This document shows positions 36,712-46,082 of a stretch of DNA of 64,000 bases, one piece after another; within the stretch, counting starts at the first letter, position 1; each line of letters begins with the position of its first letter. The stretch is taken from assembly GCF_026684035.1 (NCBI RefSeq), contig NZ_CP113361.1:1054001-1118000 (forward strand). Reading direction: 5' to 3'. The notes beneath the pieces are model-generated. The model did no database searches and was not told the origin of the DNA. It saw nothing but the letters and a program-made list of their open reading frames with translations. Source of the DNA: Methanogenium organophilum (GTDB lineage Archaea > Halobacteriota > Methanomicrobia > Methanomicrobiales > Methanomicrobiaceae). Made by a program: the position numbers and the translations under genes.

Positions 36712-36890
36712 CTGTATATCACCAAAACGTCAGACACATCACGTCCTCGTCCATCGAGCGGGACAAAATTATCCCCTTTTTGGGCAGACGCATACCATTG
36801 AGACAGGAAAAGAACCATTCCATCACGGTTGACATCATTTGAAGATAAATGCGAGGAGTGGAGCACGAAAGTGTTTGCGGGTATTTTTTA

Positions 36891-36910
36891 CAAAAAACAG
36901 ATAAAAAAGA
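36891..36910 (-). terminator. Oligo-T terminator of cupin copy 2 (minus strand)
   Basis: Read on the minus strand, two T6 runs (ttttttat and ctgttttttg) follow within 30 bases of the cupin stop at 36922. Oligo-T tracts are the usual intrinsic stop signal for archaeal RNA polymerase. Confidence 0.5.
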
Positions 36911-36921
36911 AATTTTTCATT

Positions 36922-37260
36922 TCAGAGAATCTGTGTACCTGTGGTGGGTTTCGGCACTTTCACGACGAGCACCCGGAAAACACTGTCGCTCCGGTTAAAC
37001 CAGCGATGGGGAATTTTTGCAGGACTCTCTACAAGCATATCCGGCCCAACCTCTTCTGTCTCATCCCCGATCTCAACGATCCCCATTCCTTCGAGGACAT
37101 AAAAAAAGACGTCAACCGGGGTGATGTGCTTTTTCAGTTCCTCACCCGGCTGCAGGGTGATGACGACCGCGACCGCATTGTCGGTGTCATACGCCACGCG
37201 GGCATCCACATTGTGCGGGTTTTTCCCGATTGGAAGGGAGGCAATATCTGTAATCTGCAT
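36922..37260 (-). CDS. Cupin-domain protein, copy 2
   Basis: 112 residues from the ATG at 37260, which has caggag 5 bases upstream. Motif 1 is LQPGEELKKHITPVDVFFYVLEG and motif 2 is DMLVESPAKIPHRWFN. It has the same spacing as copy 1 but is more divergent. The gene follows the flavoprotein gene by about 100 bases on the same strand, so it may form an operon with it. Substrate unknown. Confidence 0.82.
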   Translation of the reverse strand: MQITDIASLPIGKNPHNVDARVAYDTDNAVAVVITLQPGEELKKHITPVDVFFYVLEGMGIVEIGDETEEVGPDMLVESPAKIPHRWFNRSDSVFRVLVVKVPKPTTGTQIL

Positions 37261-37364
37261 ACTACTCCTGATGGTTTGCGAAGTAATAAAGATGACAGTA
37301 CCCGGCAGTACCCGGGTGGATACCTCCGGAATTTCTCCCCCTGTTTCAGTCTCCCGGAACAGGA

Positions 37365-38270
37365 TCACCCGCTACCACTGGCCCGTGTCTGCTCCAGTGC
37401 CCGGCGGACCTGCACCTGCACATCATCTGCAAAATCCGGCACCTCACGCACATCCTGTTTTCGGTCCATTCCGTCTGCCCATGCCGTGCCTCTGAGCGGG
37501 ATACCTGCGGTCGCAAAAAATCCTGCTGCAATCTCTTGCAGGGGTGCAAAATTCTCATCTCCTTCACGACCGCAGACACCAAAGAAAAGTCCCGCCTGAT
37601 GAGGTGCGGCGCCTCCCCCCATGACACGCCGGTGAGCGTCATAGGATAAAAATCGGTCTATAAGAATTTTCAGGGCACCGGGTACACTACAGGTATATAC
37701 CGGGGCACAGACAGCAAGCACCCTGCAGCGCTGTACCTGCCCGAATACCTCGTCCATATCGTCGGCAAAGGTGCAGAAACCCGAGTTATAGCACTGGTAA
37801 CACCCGATACAGGGGCGGATATCCATATCATCCGGATAGAGCACCCGCACGGTTCCCCCGAAGCGGACCGTCTCTTCTGCGATCCATTTGGCAATCTGTC
37901 CACAGTTGCCGTCCGGACGAGGGCTTCCCTGGATGACGACCACATCAACTGCTTCTACTGCCGGCAAACACCGGGGATGGATATTGCTGAAATACTCCAT
38001 CATCTCAAACGGTTTTGCGGACAACTCTTCTTCCCACTCATCAGCCATATGAAAAACCGTGGTTTTCGCATCCAGCCCCATTGCCGGCGTGTACTCATAG
38101 GTATTAGTGAAAAACTCCGAGAGCGTCCGTCCTTCAGCAGTCGTCACACGTATCCCATACCGTCCCATGCCGGGATAGAGATGCGTAAGACTGCTATAGA
38201 CAACCGTGATGGTGAAGTCACCCTCATGCGTCTGCACCGCCCGCTCTTCCAGCATCCGTTCCGGAATCAT
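37365..38270 (-). CDS. Iron-sulfur flavoprotein-type NAD(P)H-dependent FMN reductase with N-terminal extension
   Basis: 301 residues from the ATG at 38270 (aggtaggagc upstream). Residues from about 105 on are a flavodoxin-like fold: VVIQGSPRPDGNCGQIAKWI, then DIRPCIGCYQCYNSGFCTF with four cysteines like iron-sulfur flavoproteins, and APVYTCSVPGALKILIDRFL. The first 100 residues (FTITVVYSSLTHLYPGMGRYG) are a separate domain I cannot name. Probably moves electrons between ferredoxin and FMN-bound substrates. Sits upstream of cupin copy 2. Confidence 0.82.
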   Translation of the reverse strand: MIPERMLEERAVQTHEGDFTITVVYSSLTHLYPGMGRYGIRVTTAEGRTLSEFFTNTYEYTPAMGLDAKTTVFHMADEWEEELSAKPFEMMEYFSNIHPRCLPAVEAVDVVVIQGSPRPDGNCGQIAKWIAEETVRFGGTVRVLYPDDMDIRPCIGCYQCYNSGFCTFADDMDEVFGQVQRCRVLAVCAPVYTCSVPGALKILIDRFLSYDAHRRVMGGGAAPHQAGLFFGVCGREGDENFAPLQEIAAGFFATAGIPLRGTAWADGMDRKQDVREVPDFADDVQVQVRRALEQTRASGSG

Positions 38271-38353
38271 GCTCCTACCTTCTATTCCTGTCGCATACCA
38301 AAAAAAGACCACCGGTCAGCAGTGTTTGGAAAAATACAGCAGGGGGCGTATGA

Positions 38354-40582
38354 TCAGGCGTATCCATAACGCCAACCACCGGCCGGAATATGAATCGAAA
38401 AACAGGCACCCTCACCTTCGGTTCCCGTTTCAGCGATCGAGCACCCGGTGATGCCCAGTACTTCACGGATAATAAAGAGCCCGAGACCAGTATTTGACCC
38501 GATACCCCGTTCAAATATCTGCTCCTTCTGACCCTCAGGTACCCCAACACCATTATCAGTGACAAAAAGAGTTCCGGAACCATCCGATTCTTTCGTGAAG
38601 GAAATCTGTATCTCTGTAACGGTTGCCCCGTGGCGCTGTGCATTGTCAAAGAGATTATAGAAGACCTTCACCAGCATGGCATCTGCATAGACTTCCAGCG
38701 ACTCTGTTGTGCAGGAAACCTGAATCGCACTCCCCTCGATGGCATCGGCACCTTCTTTACAGACCGCCTCCACCATCTGCCACCGGGGGGCCTCAATCCC
38801 CAGATCCTGATAATCCCGGGTAAAGGAGATCTGCCGGTATATGCGCCGGGACGCATCTGACAGTTTCCTGATGTATTCACGGCCCTGGGCATCATCGGGT
38901 GTTGTCTCCTCTAAGAGTTCGGAATAGGAGAGCAGCACCTGTACCTGGTTTAGGATATCGTGCCGGGTGAGAGACGAAAGGATATTCAGTTTCTTGTTCG
39001 CCTCCTTTAGTGCGGTCCGGTAGCGCTGCATATCTGTGACATCCATAAACGAACATACGATATTCAGTGGTTCGTCATGGTCAGATGAGATGACTTTTGC
39101 CGACAAAAGCAGATCAATCGTATGTCCGTCCACTGTTTTTGCATGCTGCTCGCCAAACCACGCTTCGGTATGGACAAACTCATAGATCAGATCTTTTCCC
39201 AAATTTCCTCCATCACAAACATCGCTGATAGAACGACCGACCAGTCCTGTCGCATCCTCATATCCAAGCATCCGCACAAGTGCTGCATTCGCATACCGTA
39301 TTGTGCCATCCATAGAGAGCAGGGCAATTCCGCTCTGTGTCGACTCGATGGCAGCATTCTTCAGATGGAGATCGCGCTCAGCCTCATGGATCTCGGTGAC
39401 ATCTTCACCGGAACTCAGAGTCCCGGTGATCATGCCATCTGCATTCCGGATTACGGTATTATGCCAGAGCATTCTTCGGAATTCACCCTCCTTCGTGAGC
39501 ACAAGATTTTCGCCGGTCTCATCACCAGGCCGGACATTTCCGGCAAACATATGTCTAAAACGGTTGCTCACCTCGTCCCGGACCGGCGACGGAAGAAAGG
39601 TAGCATACCAGTTCTTTCCAATGATCTCCTCTGCAGGGTACCCCAGAATCTCTGCTCCTTTCCGGTTGATGAGCTGCACATCTCCATTCCGATCTATCAC
39701 GATGAACATGACCGGTGCGAGATCCAGGTACTGCTGAAGGCGATCCCGTTCGATTTTAACCATCTCTTTACTCTGCCGGAGTTCACGAAAGACCGTCTCG
39801 TATGGCCGCCTGAATGCAGAGACAACAAGAGCACGGTAAATCAATGCAAAGGAGACAAGCTTAAACAGATGCCCCACAACATTCGAGATCCCATATACGC
39901 TGACATAGAAGGTGAATGCCAGTTCGGCACAGATAGTGCAGATAATTGAGGCGACCACCAGCCAGAAAATATCATCTTCAAAGCGGTCACGGTGATACCA
40001 GAGAAGAACGATTGCACTCGCCAGCAGAAGGGAGATGACATACTCGCTCACGACCTTAAAGAGGGTGAGACCGGAACCCTCCACATAGCAGGCCGGGAAG
40101 AGACCGGGTACAAATACTGCTGTTACGAGCACAACGGACACCGCCGCATAGCTGCCCAACACCCGATACGGCCGCACGGTTCGGCCAAACATCAGAGGTG
40201 CGGCGACAAGGGTGATCGCTTCCATATAACGGGCAATGATCCAGAGCTGGGTGGGAAGGTCTGCATCATACCCGGTGAAGATACTCATTCCCGCATAGGC
40301 AAGCGTGTGAATAAAATCGAATCCCCCAATAAAGAGATAGGCAATTCCCAGTATGAGGAGATAGTTGTTTTCGAGATATTGCCGGGTATTCCATACAATA
40401 ATGAAAATGGCCCCTGCGATGAGAACGGAGAAAATCTCAATCGTCACATGAAAGAGAAGAAAACTGTAAAGTGAGGTGAGCATCACCCCTATAAGCATCA
40501 GCAGCAGGACGGCAAAAAATACCCGGTTCTCTGATAAAACCCTACTCCGGACACCTGAAGTATTTGTTCCTGACAAATCCAT
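38354..40582 (-). CDS. Membrane sensor histidine kinase with two PAS domains
   Basis: 742 residues from the ATG at 40582 (MDLSGTNTS, after gaagag). The first 270 residues form an MASE3-like region of about eight membrane helices (FDFIHTLAYAGMSIFTGYD is typical). Then come two PAS domains, one from YLDLAPVMFIVIDRNGDVQL and one from IESTQSGIALLSMDGTIRY. The kinase has an H-box LTRHDILNQ and an ATPase domain with N-box NLFDNAQRHG and DNGVGVP. This kinase class, with H-D-I-L-N, is common in Methanomicrobiales. No receiver protein is encoded beside it, so the partner is unknown. Confidence 0.9.
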   Translation of the reverse strand: MDLSGTNTSGVRSRVLSENRVFFAVLLLMLIGVMLTSLYSFLLFHVTIEIFSVLIAGAIFIIVWNTRQYLENNYLLILGIAYLFIGGFDFIHTLAYAGMSIFTGYDADLPTQLWIIARYMEAITLVAAPLMFGRTVRPYRVLGSYAAVSVVLVTAVFVPGLFPACYVEGSGLTLFKVVSEYVISLLLASAIVLLWYHRDRFEDDIFWLVVASIICTICAELAFTFYVSVYGISNVVGHLFKLVSFALIYRALVVSAFRRPYETVFRELRQSKEMVKIERDRLQQYLDLAPVMFIVIDRNGDVQLINRKGAEILGYPAEEIIGKNWYATFLPSPVRDEVSNRFRHMFAGNVRPGDETGENLVLTKEGEFRRMLWHNTVIRNADGMITGTLSSGEDVTEIHEAERDLHLKNAAIESTQSGIALLSMDGTIRYANAALVRMLGYEDATGLVGRSISDVCDGGNLGKDLIYEFVHTEAWFGEQHAKTVDGHTIDLLLSAKVISSDHDEPLNIVCSFMDVTDMQRYRTALKEANKKLNILSSLTRHDILNQVQVLLSYSELLEETTPDDAQGREYIRKLSDASRRIYRQISFTRDYQDLGIEAPRWQMVEAVCKEGADAIEGSAIQVSCTTESLEVYADAMLVKVFYNLFDNAQRHGATVTEIQISFTKESDGSGTLFVTDNGVGVPEGQKEQIFERGIGSNTGLGLFIIREVLGITGCSIAETGTEGEGACFSIHIPAGGWRYGYA

Positions 40583-40894
40583 CTCTTCATTCTCCTGTAC
40601 TATCAAATTTATTAACTGCAGTATGAATACCAAAACGATACTCATCGTAAAATATGATAATTTTACCTGAAATACAACCCATACTGTATCTCTCAAATAC
40701 AAGGATAATTGTCAATAGATTCGACATTATGCCAAAATTTAGTCTTAATTCAGGGCACAGGGATTATTATCGGGAGAAGATAACGGAATTGAACCCGAAG
40801 ACAGAGCAAGATATAAATATTTCCATGAAAAATAACTATCGTGGCGGATCATTCCCATAAATACATATAAATTGGTTCAGAAAACGGTGAAAAA
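40583..40894. other. Short AT-rich gap, possible promoter
   Basis: The kinase-gene leader lies on its left side. A TATA-like catataaatt at 40863-40872 sits about 26 bases before the small frame at 40895. No other feature seen. Confidence 0.4.
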
Positions 40895-40978
40895 ATGCAA
40901 AAATATATCCACTATATCCTAACCCTCATCCTATTGATATGCAGTGCCGCATACATCATACCGGCATTTGCTTTCTGA
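40895..40978 (+). CDS. Possible 27-residue hydrophobic peptide
   Basis: ATG at 40895, 8 bases after an aacggtga ribosome-like site and 26 bases after a TATA element. The peptide, starting MQKYIHYILTLILLIC, is an almost entirely hydrophobic signal- or membrane-type helix ending A-F-A-F. It would be one membrane segment. It is too short for confident coding analysis; the promoter and ribosome-site spacing are the only support. Confidence 0.35.
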   Translation: MQKYIHYILTLILLICSAAYIIPAFAF

Positions 40979-41023
40979 TATCGTTATCCACCAGCGCCCT
41001 TAACCGGGAAATACCGATATATT

Positions 41024-41824
41024 CTACCTTCGCCGGAGGTCATATACCCAGCGTGATACGCCGGGCGCTACATGACCACAACGGCGAATCCTGTTTACCA
41101 CACATCCCATCCCACGGAATTTTGCCGCAAGAATATCAGTCTCCTGGGGCACGGTGAAGGTATAGAAATGAATAACCCCACCCCGACGGATGAGCGGAAT
41201 GACTTCATCGAGTGCAGTATTCAGCCCATAGGGCGTGGGAACAATGGCCCGGTCATATTCGCCTCCGCATGACGCAAGAAGCTGCATCGCATCACCCTCA
41301 ATCAGCGTGACCATATCCTCCATATCGTTCTCCCGGACATTTTCCCGAAGATATCGGCAGGCATCCGGATTTATCTCAATTGCCGTCACCTGTCCCCCTC
41401 GTTTTGCCGCAGGGATCACAAAGGGGCCGACCCCCGCGAACGGAACCAGCACCCGCTCACCTTCCCGCACCTGCTTTGCCACCCGGTTACGTTCGGAAGC
41501 AAGCCGGGGATTGTAAAAGGCTTTTTTTACATCAAGGTGATACGGACAGCCATACTCCCGGTGAACAGTCTCAGTCCCCTCACGTCCAAAGATCACGGCA
41601 TAACCAGCCGTCCGGCGGGTGCCTGCCACAGGTGCTGTACGCATACAGACCGACCGGATGTTATGACGCTCCTCGGTGATGCACCGGCCAATAACCTCAC
41701 GGTAGGGCAGCAGGGCATCCGGCAGGGTGATGACAGCCACATCACCGATGACATCGTAGTGATCCGGCACGATGCGGGCAGCATCAGGGGGGAGACTACC
41801 AGCACAGCGGTTAGAGAGGGACAT
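41024..41824 (-). CDS. Trm5/Taw2-like class I SAM-dependent methyltransferase
   Basis: 266 residues from the ATG at 41824 (tggtgggg upstream). The SAM fold is VLVPFAGVGPFVIPAAKRGG and VTAIEINPDACRYLRENV; FYNPRLASERNRVA precedes it as in Trm5 (m1G37 tRNA methyltransferase) and Taw2. The usual N-L-P or D-L-P catalytic tripeptide is here P-T-P-Y in DRAIVPTPYGLNTAL, so the exact reaction is uncertain. The N-terminal D1 domain of Trm5 is reduced. It starts 76 bases after the HD gene on the same strand, so they may share a transcript. Confidence 0.8.
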   Translation of the reverse strand: MSLSNRCAGSLPPDAARIVPDHYDVIGDVAVITLPDALLPYREVIGRCITEERHNIRSVCMRTAPVAGTRRTAGYAVIFGREGTETVHREYGCPYHLDVKKAFYNPRLASERNRVAKQVREGERVLVPFAGVGPFVIPAAKRGGQVTAIEINPDACRYLRENVRENDMEDMVTLIEGDAMQLLASCGGEYDRAIVPTPYGLNTALDEVIPLIRRGGVIHFYTFTVPQETDILAAKFRGMGCVVNRIRRCGHVAPGVSRWVYDLRRR

Positions 41825-41900
41825 CAGAATATCCCCACCATATAACCACGGAAAGCGAATATAACCTCGGATATGCTGCGGAAGGGATGGATGCACGCAG

Positions 41901-42449
41901 TCATGTAAGTCCGAGATCTTCTTTGATGCCCTGTATGGCCGCAACTGAGAGCGTATAATATTCCGGCAGTTCCATATATGCCTCAATTCTCCGGATTCGG
42001 TCACGGTTGCACCCGGCGGCAAAGGATTTATCTTTGAACTTCTTTTTGACCGTTTTAGCCGTTACATCGCTTACAGACCCGCCCTTCACCATCGCACAGG
42101 CGATCACAAGACCGGAGATGTTGTCTGCCGCGGTAAGAGCAACATCCACCGGAGTGTCGGTGTCATCGTACTTCTGGAAATTGTGCCGGCGCACCGGCCC
42201 GGCCACCTCTTCCCCGAGACCGGCGGAAATGAGCATTCCAGCTCCTACGTCCCCATGGCGGTCCATATCTTCCCCGACCTCTTCAAAGTCGATATCATGC
42301 AGGATGCCGATCTTCTCCCAAAGGTCTGCGTCCTCCCCCAACGCTCCGGCTGTTGCCCGCATAATAGCTGCGGTTGCACGGCAGTGGGCGATGAGGCTTT
42401 CCTTGTGGACATGCTCCTGCAAAAGCAGGATGGCATCATCTCTCTTCAT
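41901..42449 (-). CDS. HD-domain (HDIG-type) phosphohydrolase
   Basis: 182 residues from the ATG at 42449 (MKRDDAILLLQEH). The metal site shows H-C-R-A-T-A early, HDIDFEEVG and R-H-N-F-Q-K, matching the small HDIG family (H...HD...H). The C-terminus has DRIRRIEAYMELPEYYTLSV. Probable nucleotide phosphohydrolase; the substrate is unknown. A TATA element at about 42515-42524 on the minus strand gives a leader of roughly 40 bases. Divergent from arcB. Confidence 0.84.
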   Translation of the reverse strand: MKRDDAILLLQEHVHKESLIAHCRATAAIMRATAGALGEDADLWEKIGILHDIDFEEVGEDMDRHGDVGAGMLISAGLGEEVAGPVRRHNFQKYDDTDTPVDVALTAADNISGLVIACAMVKGGSVSDVTAKTVKKKFKDKSFAAGCNRDRIRRIEAYMELPEYYTLSVAAIQGIKEDLGLT

Positions 42450-42514
42450 AAAGAATGGATTTGTGGCAGAAGAAATAAAACCCGCCATCCGGCCCGCACA
42501 GTGCCAGCAGAAAC

Positions 42515-42524
42515 CATATATAAT
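42515..42524. promoter_or_regulatory. Shared TATA element between HD gene and arc operon
   Basis: catatataat reads as a TATA box in both directions. On the plus strand it is about 115 bases before the arcB ATG, and on the minus strand about 70 bases before the HD gene ATG. Confidence 0.35.
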
Positions 42525-42637
42525 CACAGGAGTAATTTCGCATATCACGAGTATCCCGGTTTTCGCCGCACCATTTTCTTGCCGCCACCATCCTGGAAAG
42601 AAGAGAGACTCTGCGGAGAGACCGGAGGACCATTTTC

Positions 42638-43714
42638 ATGAAGCATACACTACGATCAGTATCCCGGCAGACTATTACCGATGTTGTCTGCCACCGGAAT
42701 TTTGTGAAACTTCTTGACTTTGAGCCGAAAGAACTGCAGGCACTGCTTACTCTTGCAGCACAGCTTAAAGCAGCCAAAAAAAACAAAAATGAACAGAAAT
42801 ATTTAGAAGGACGTCAAATTGCCCTCATATTCGAGAAGAATTCGACCCGGACCCGCTGCTCATTTGAGGTGGCGGCCCATGACCAGGGAGCACACGTCAC
42901 CTATATCGGTCCGGAAGGCTCCCAAATCGGCCATAAGGAATCGATCAAGGACACCGCCCGTGTCCTTGGACGCCTCTATGACGCAATAGAGTTCCGTGGA
43001 TACTCGCAGGAGAGTGTGGAGACCCTCGCCACATATGCCGGTGTGCCGGTATATAACGGCCTGACCGATGAGTTCCACCCCACCCAGATCCTCGCAGACA
43101 TCCTCACAATGACTGAATCCACCAGCCGCCCACCGGAGGAGATTTCTTTCTGCTACCTGGGAAACGGACGAAACAATGTGGCCAACTCCCTGATGGTCGG
43201 GGCCGCATTGCTCGGCATGGATATCCGGATCTGCGGGCCTTCCTCGCTCCGACCGGACAGGGAACTGACAGACACCTGCCGGGAAATCGCGGCCCGGACC
43301 GGCGCCTCCCTGACACTTACTGAATCAGTGCCGGAGGCTGTCACCGGCGTCGACGTAATCTACACCGACGTCTGGGTCTCGATGGGGGAACCTGCCACAG
43401 TCTGGAACGAACGCATCAGCCTGCTTCAACCCTATCAGGTAACGATGGACGTCATGCGGGAGGCAGGCAACCCGGACGTCCGTTTTATGCACTGTCTCCC
43501 CTCCTTCCATAACCGGAAGACCAAAGTGTCAGAAGAGATCTTCCGTGCGACTGGCCTTGCAGAACTGGAAGTGACCGATGAGGTCTTTGAATCGCCATAC
43601 TCCATCGTTTTTGACCAGGCAGAGAACCGGATGCACACCATCAAGGCCGTAATGGTCGCAACCCTTGCGGATGTTCCCTGTGGAGAGGCGCAAACCGGAG
43701 CGGAGAACCGATGA
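42638..43714 (+). CDS. arcB: Ornithine carbamoyltransferase of the arginine deiminase pathway
   Basis: 358 residues. The carbamoyl-phosphate loop is S69-T-R-T-R73 and the ornithine site H285-C-L-P288. [20 protein letters not shown], read in parts, and VMVATLADV near the end match the family. In this operon the reaction probably runs from citrulline plus phosphate to ornithine and carbamoyl phosphate. The start has cggagg upstream. Its end overlaps the carbamate kinase ATG (ATGA), and arginine deiminase follows. Sequence alone does not decide catabolic against biosynthetic direction; the neighbours do. Confidence 0.92.
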   Translation: MKHTLRSVSRQTITDVVCHRNFVKLLDFEPKELQALLTLAAQLKAAKKNKNEQKYLEGRQIALIFEKNSTRTRCSFEVAAHDQGAHVTYIGPEGSQIGHKESIKDTARVLGRLYDAIEFRGYSQESVETLATYAGVPVYNGLTDEFHPTQILADILTMTESTSRPPEEISFCYLGNGRNNVANSLMVGAALLGMDIRICGPSSLRPDRELTDTCREIAARTGASLTLTESVPEAVTGVDVIYTDVWVSMGEPATVWNERISLLQPYQVTMDVMREAGNPDVRFMHCLPSFHNRKTKVSEEIFRATGLAELEVTDEVFESPYSIVFDQAENRMHTIKAVMVATLADVPCGEAQTGAENR

Positions 43715-44694
43715 GAATCGTCATAGCCCTCGGGGGAAACGCCCTCCTCCGCCGGGGAGAACCGATGACCGCAGCAATACAACGAGAGAATGTCCGAACG
43801 GCAGCCGAGGCGATAGCTCCTGTCACGGCCGCCCATGAAGTCGTTCTCTCCCATGGAAATGGTCCGCAGGTGGGCCTCCTCGCTCTCCAGGCAGCGGCGG
43901 CCGTCACCAGTATCGGAACACAGGAAAACACGACCTTTCCGCTGGACGTCCTCGGCGCAGAGACCGAGGGAATGATCGGTTACCTCATTGAACAGGAACT
44001 GGGAAACCTCCTTCCGGAAGACCAGCCGATGGCGACCCTTCTCACGATGGTTGAAGTCGCAGCAGACGACCCGGCGTTTACCCGTCCCACCAAGTTCGTC
44101 GGCCCGCTCTATACCCGAGCAGAGGCAGATGTTCTCCAGAAAGTCCACGGGTGGTCATTCCGGGAAGATGGGGATTCCTGGCGGCGGGTTGTTCCTTCAC
44201 CAGAACCCCGGAGGATATTTGAGATACGCCCGATTCGATGGCTTCTGGACAAGGGCACTGTTGTCATCTGCACGGGAGGCGGGGGCATCCCTACCATGTT
44301 CACCCCAGACGGGAAACGGATTCTGACCGGTGTTGAGGGGGTCATCGACAAGGACCTCGCAAGCGCCCTCCTTGCACAGGAGACAGAGGCGGATCTTCTT
44401 ATTATGGCAACCGATGTGGAAGGCGTATACACGGAATGGGGCACGCCGGACGCCCAACACATCACCTCTGCTTCCCCTGACGCCATCAGTGCAGGGGACT
44501 TCCCCTCCGGATCAATGGGGCCAAAGGTGGAAGCAGCCTGTCGGTTTGCCCGCACTCCCGGAAAACGGGCGGTGATCGGTGCACTGACGGACATTTCTGC
44601 AATGGTTGCAGGGAGAGGGGGCACCCAAATATACACCGGCGCTTTATACCGGACAACAGCCGATACCACAAATGAGGAATATTTCCATGTCTGA
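43711..44694 (+). CDS. arcC: Carbamate kinase
   Basis: 327 residues, amino-acid-kinase fold. Opens [17 protein letters not shown], with [41 protein letters not shown] and [11 protein letters not shown]. It transfers phosphate from carbamoyl phosphate to ADP, giving ATP, CO2 and ammonia. The ATG overlaps the arcB stop by 4 bases and its end overlaps the arcA start by 8, so all three are coupled. Confidence 0.94.
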   Translation: MRIVIALGGNALLRRGEPMTAAIQRENVRTAAEAIAPVTAAHEVVLSHGNGPQVGLLALQAAAAVTSIGTQENTTFPLDVLGAETEGMIGYLIEQELGNLLPEDQPMATLLTMVEVAADDPAFTRPTKFVGPLYTRAEADVLQKVHGWSFREDGDSWRRVVPSPEPRRIFEIRPIRWLLDKGTVVICTGGGGIPTMFTPDGKRILTGVEGVIDKDLASALLAQETEADLLIMATDVEGVYTEWGTPDAQHITSASPDAISAGDFPSGSMGPKVEAACRFARTPGKRAVIGALTDISAMVAGRGGTQIYTGALYRTTADTTNEEYFHV

Positions 44695-45961
44695 GATTGG
44701 AGTCCATTCCGAAACCGGCAGGCTCCGCTCCGTGCTTGTCCACCGCCCAGGTGATGAACTGCGCCGCCTCACCCCTTCAAACCGGCGTTCCCTCCTCTTT
44801 GACGATGTCCTCTGGGCTGAACGCGCCGCAGCCGAGCATGACGAGTTCACCCGCCTGATGGAATCAGAGGGGGTGCAGGTCTTCTGGCTTGCAGACCTCC
44901 TCTGTGAAAGTATCCGCCGGAGTCAGGCATGTCGTGAAGAACTGACGAACTCAGCCCTGCAGGCCGCCGGGACAAAAACACCGCTCAGAGACTCCCTGCA
45001 TACATTCCTCATGGAGAGCGAACCCGACGAACTGGTCCACCATCTCATCACAGGTCTGCGATTCACTGACCTCACCAACGCAGGCATACAAAATTTGCAG
45101 CGGTATTCCCTGGTCGCAGCCGCCGCTGATCCAGAGGGTTTCATCATTCCACCGCTCCCAAATACGATGTACACCAGAGATACATCCTCCTGGTTTGCGG
45201 GCGGTTATACCCTGAACCCAATGAACTGGCCCGTCCGGCGGCGGGAGACACAGAACGTCGCTGCAGTATACCTTCATCACCCCTTTTTTGCCGATCCAGA
45301 CATTCCCGTCTGGTATGGCAAAGATTCCACAGGCACCATCTCCACCCCGGAGTTCGGCGATACACCATCCCTGGAAGGGGGGGACATAATGCATGCCGGC
45401 AGGAGGACCATTCTCTTCGGAATGTCCAGACGCACCGGCCCGCAGGTCATCGAAACCATTGCATCCCGTCTCTTTGCAGCAGACGCCGCAGACCGCATCA
45501 TTGTCTGTTGCATCACTCCCGACAGGGCCCACATGCATCTCGACACCGTCTTCACATTCCTTGACCCGGCAACAGCCACCATATATCCACCGGTGATCAA
45601 AACCGCTCCTGCATTCTCCCTTTATCCCGGAGAACAGACGGATTCAGAAGAGGTGCCATTCACTGTGGAGACCGAAGAGAATTTCACAGACGCCGTGGCA
45701 GACGCCCTCGGGGAGAGACGGCTGACGCTCATTCCCACCGGCGGGGACCGGTATGAGGCGGAACGGGAACAGTGGGACGATGGCAACAATGTGGTTGCCC
45801 TCCGCCCTGGAGTGGTTGTCGCCTACGCACGCAATACCCACACCAACCGTAACATGGAGAGAGCAGGCATCGATGTTCTGGAGATTACCGGAGCTGAACT
45901 CTGCCGGGGACGGGGGGGTACGCACTGCATGACCTGCCCTCTGCAGCGGGATCCGATATGA
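44687..45961 (+). CDS. arcA: Arginine deiminase
   Basis: 424 residues from the ATG at 44687 (gagga upstream, inside the arcC end). Landmarks are [53 protein letters not shown] and the catalytic Cys414 in GGTHCMTC near the C-terminus. It converts arginine to citrulline and ammonia. With arcB and arcC this makes a complete ATP-producing route. No arginine/ornithine antiporter (ArcD) is seen nearby. Confidence 0.95.
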   Translation: MSEIGVHSETGRLRSVLVHRPGDELRRLTPSNRRSLLFDDVLWAERAAAEHDEFTRLMESEGVQVFWLADLLCESIRRSQACREELTNSALQAAGTKTPLRDSLHTFLMESEPDELVHHLITGLRFTDLTNAGIQNLQRYSLVAAAADPEGFIIPPLPNTMYTRDTSSWFAGGYTLNPMNWPVRRRETQNVAAVYLHHPFFADPDIPVWYGKDSTGTISTPEFGDTPSLEGGDIMHAGRRTILFGMSRRTGPQVIETIASRLFAADAADRIIVCCITPDRAHMHLDTVFTFLDPATATIYPPVIKTAPAFSLYPGEQTDSEEVPFTVETEENFTDAVADALGERRLTLIPTGGDRYEAEREQWDDGNNVVALRPGVVVAYARNTHTNRNMERAGIDVLEITGAELCRGRGGTHCMTCPLQRDPI

Positions 45962-46082
45962 TTCCAGCAGATTTCCATCCCCATGTCTGGCATACTCCTA
46001 TATAGTCCGAGCGGATGATAGAGCGTACCACCTGGCCTCCGGGAGGGTGCCAGGCAGAATATCCATGGGGGGATACATTCTG

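Noticed and set aside
36829-37599. 256-codon plus-strand frame
   Set aside because: Antisense shadow of the cupin copy 2 and flavoprotein genes, with no motifs.
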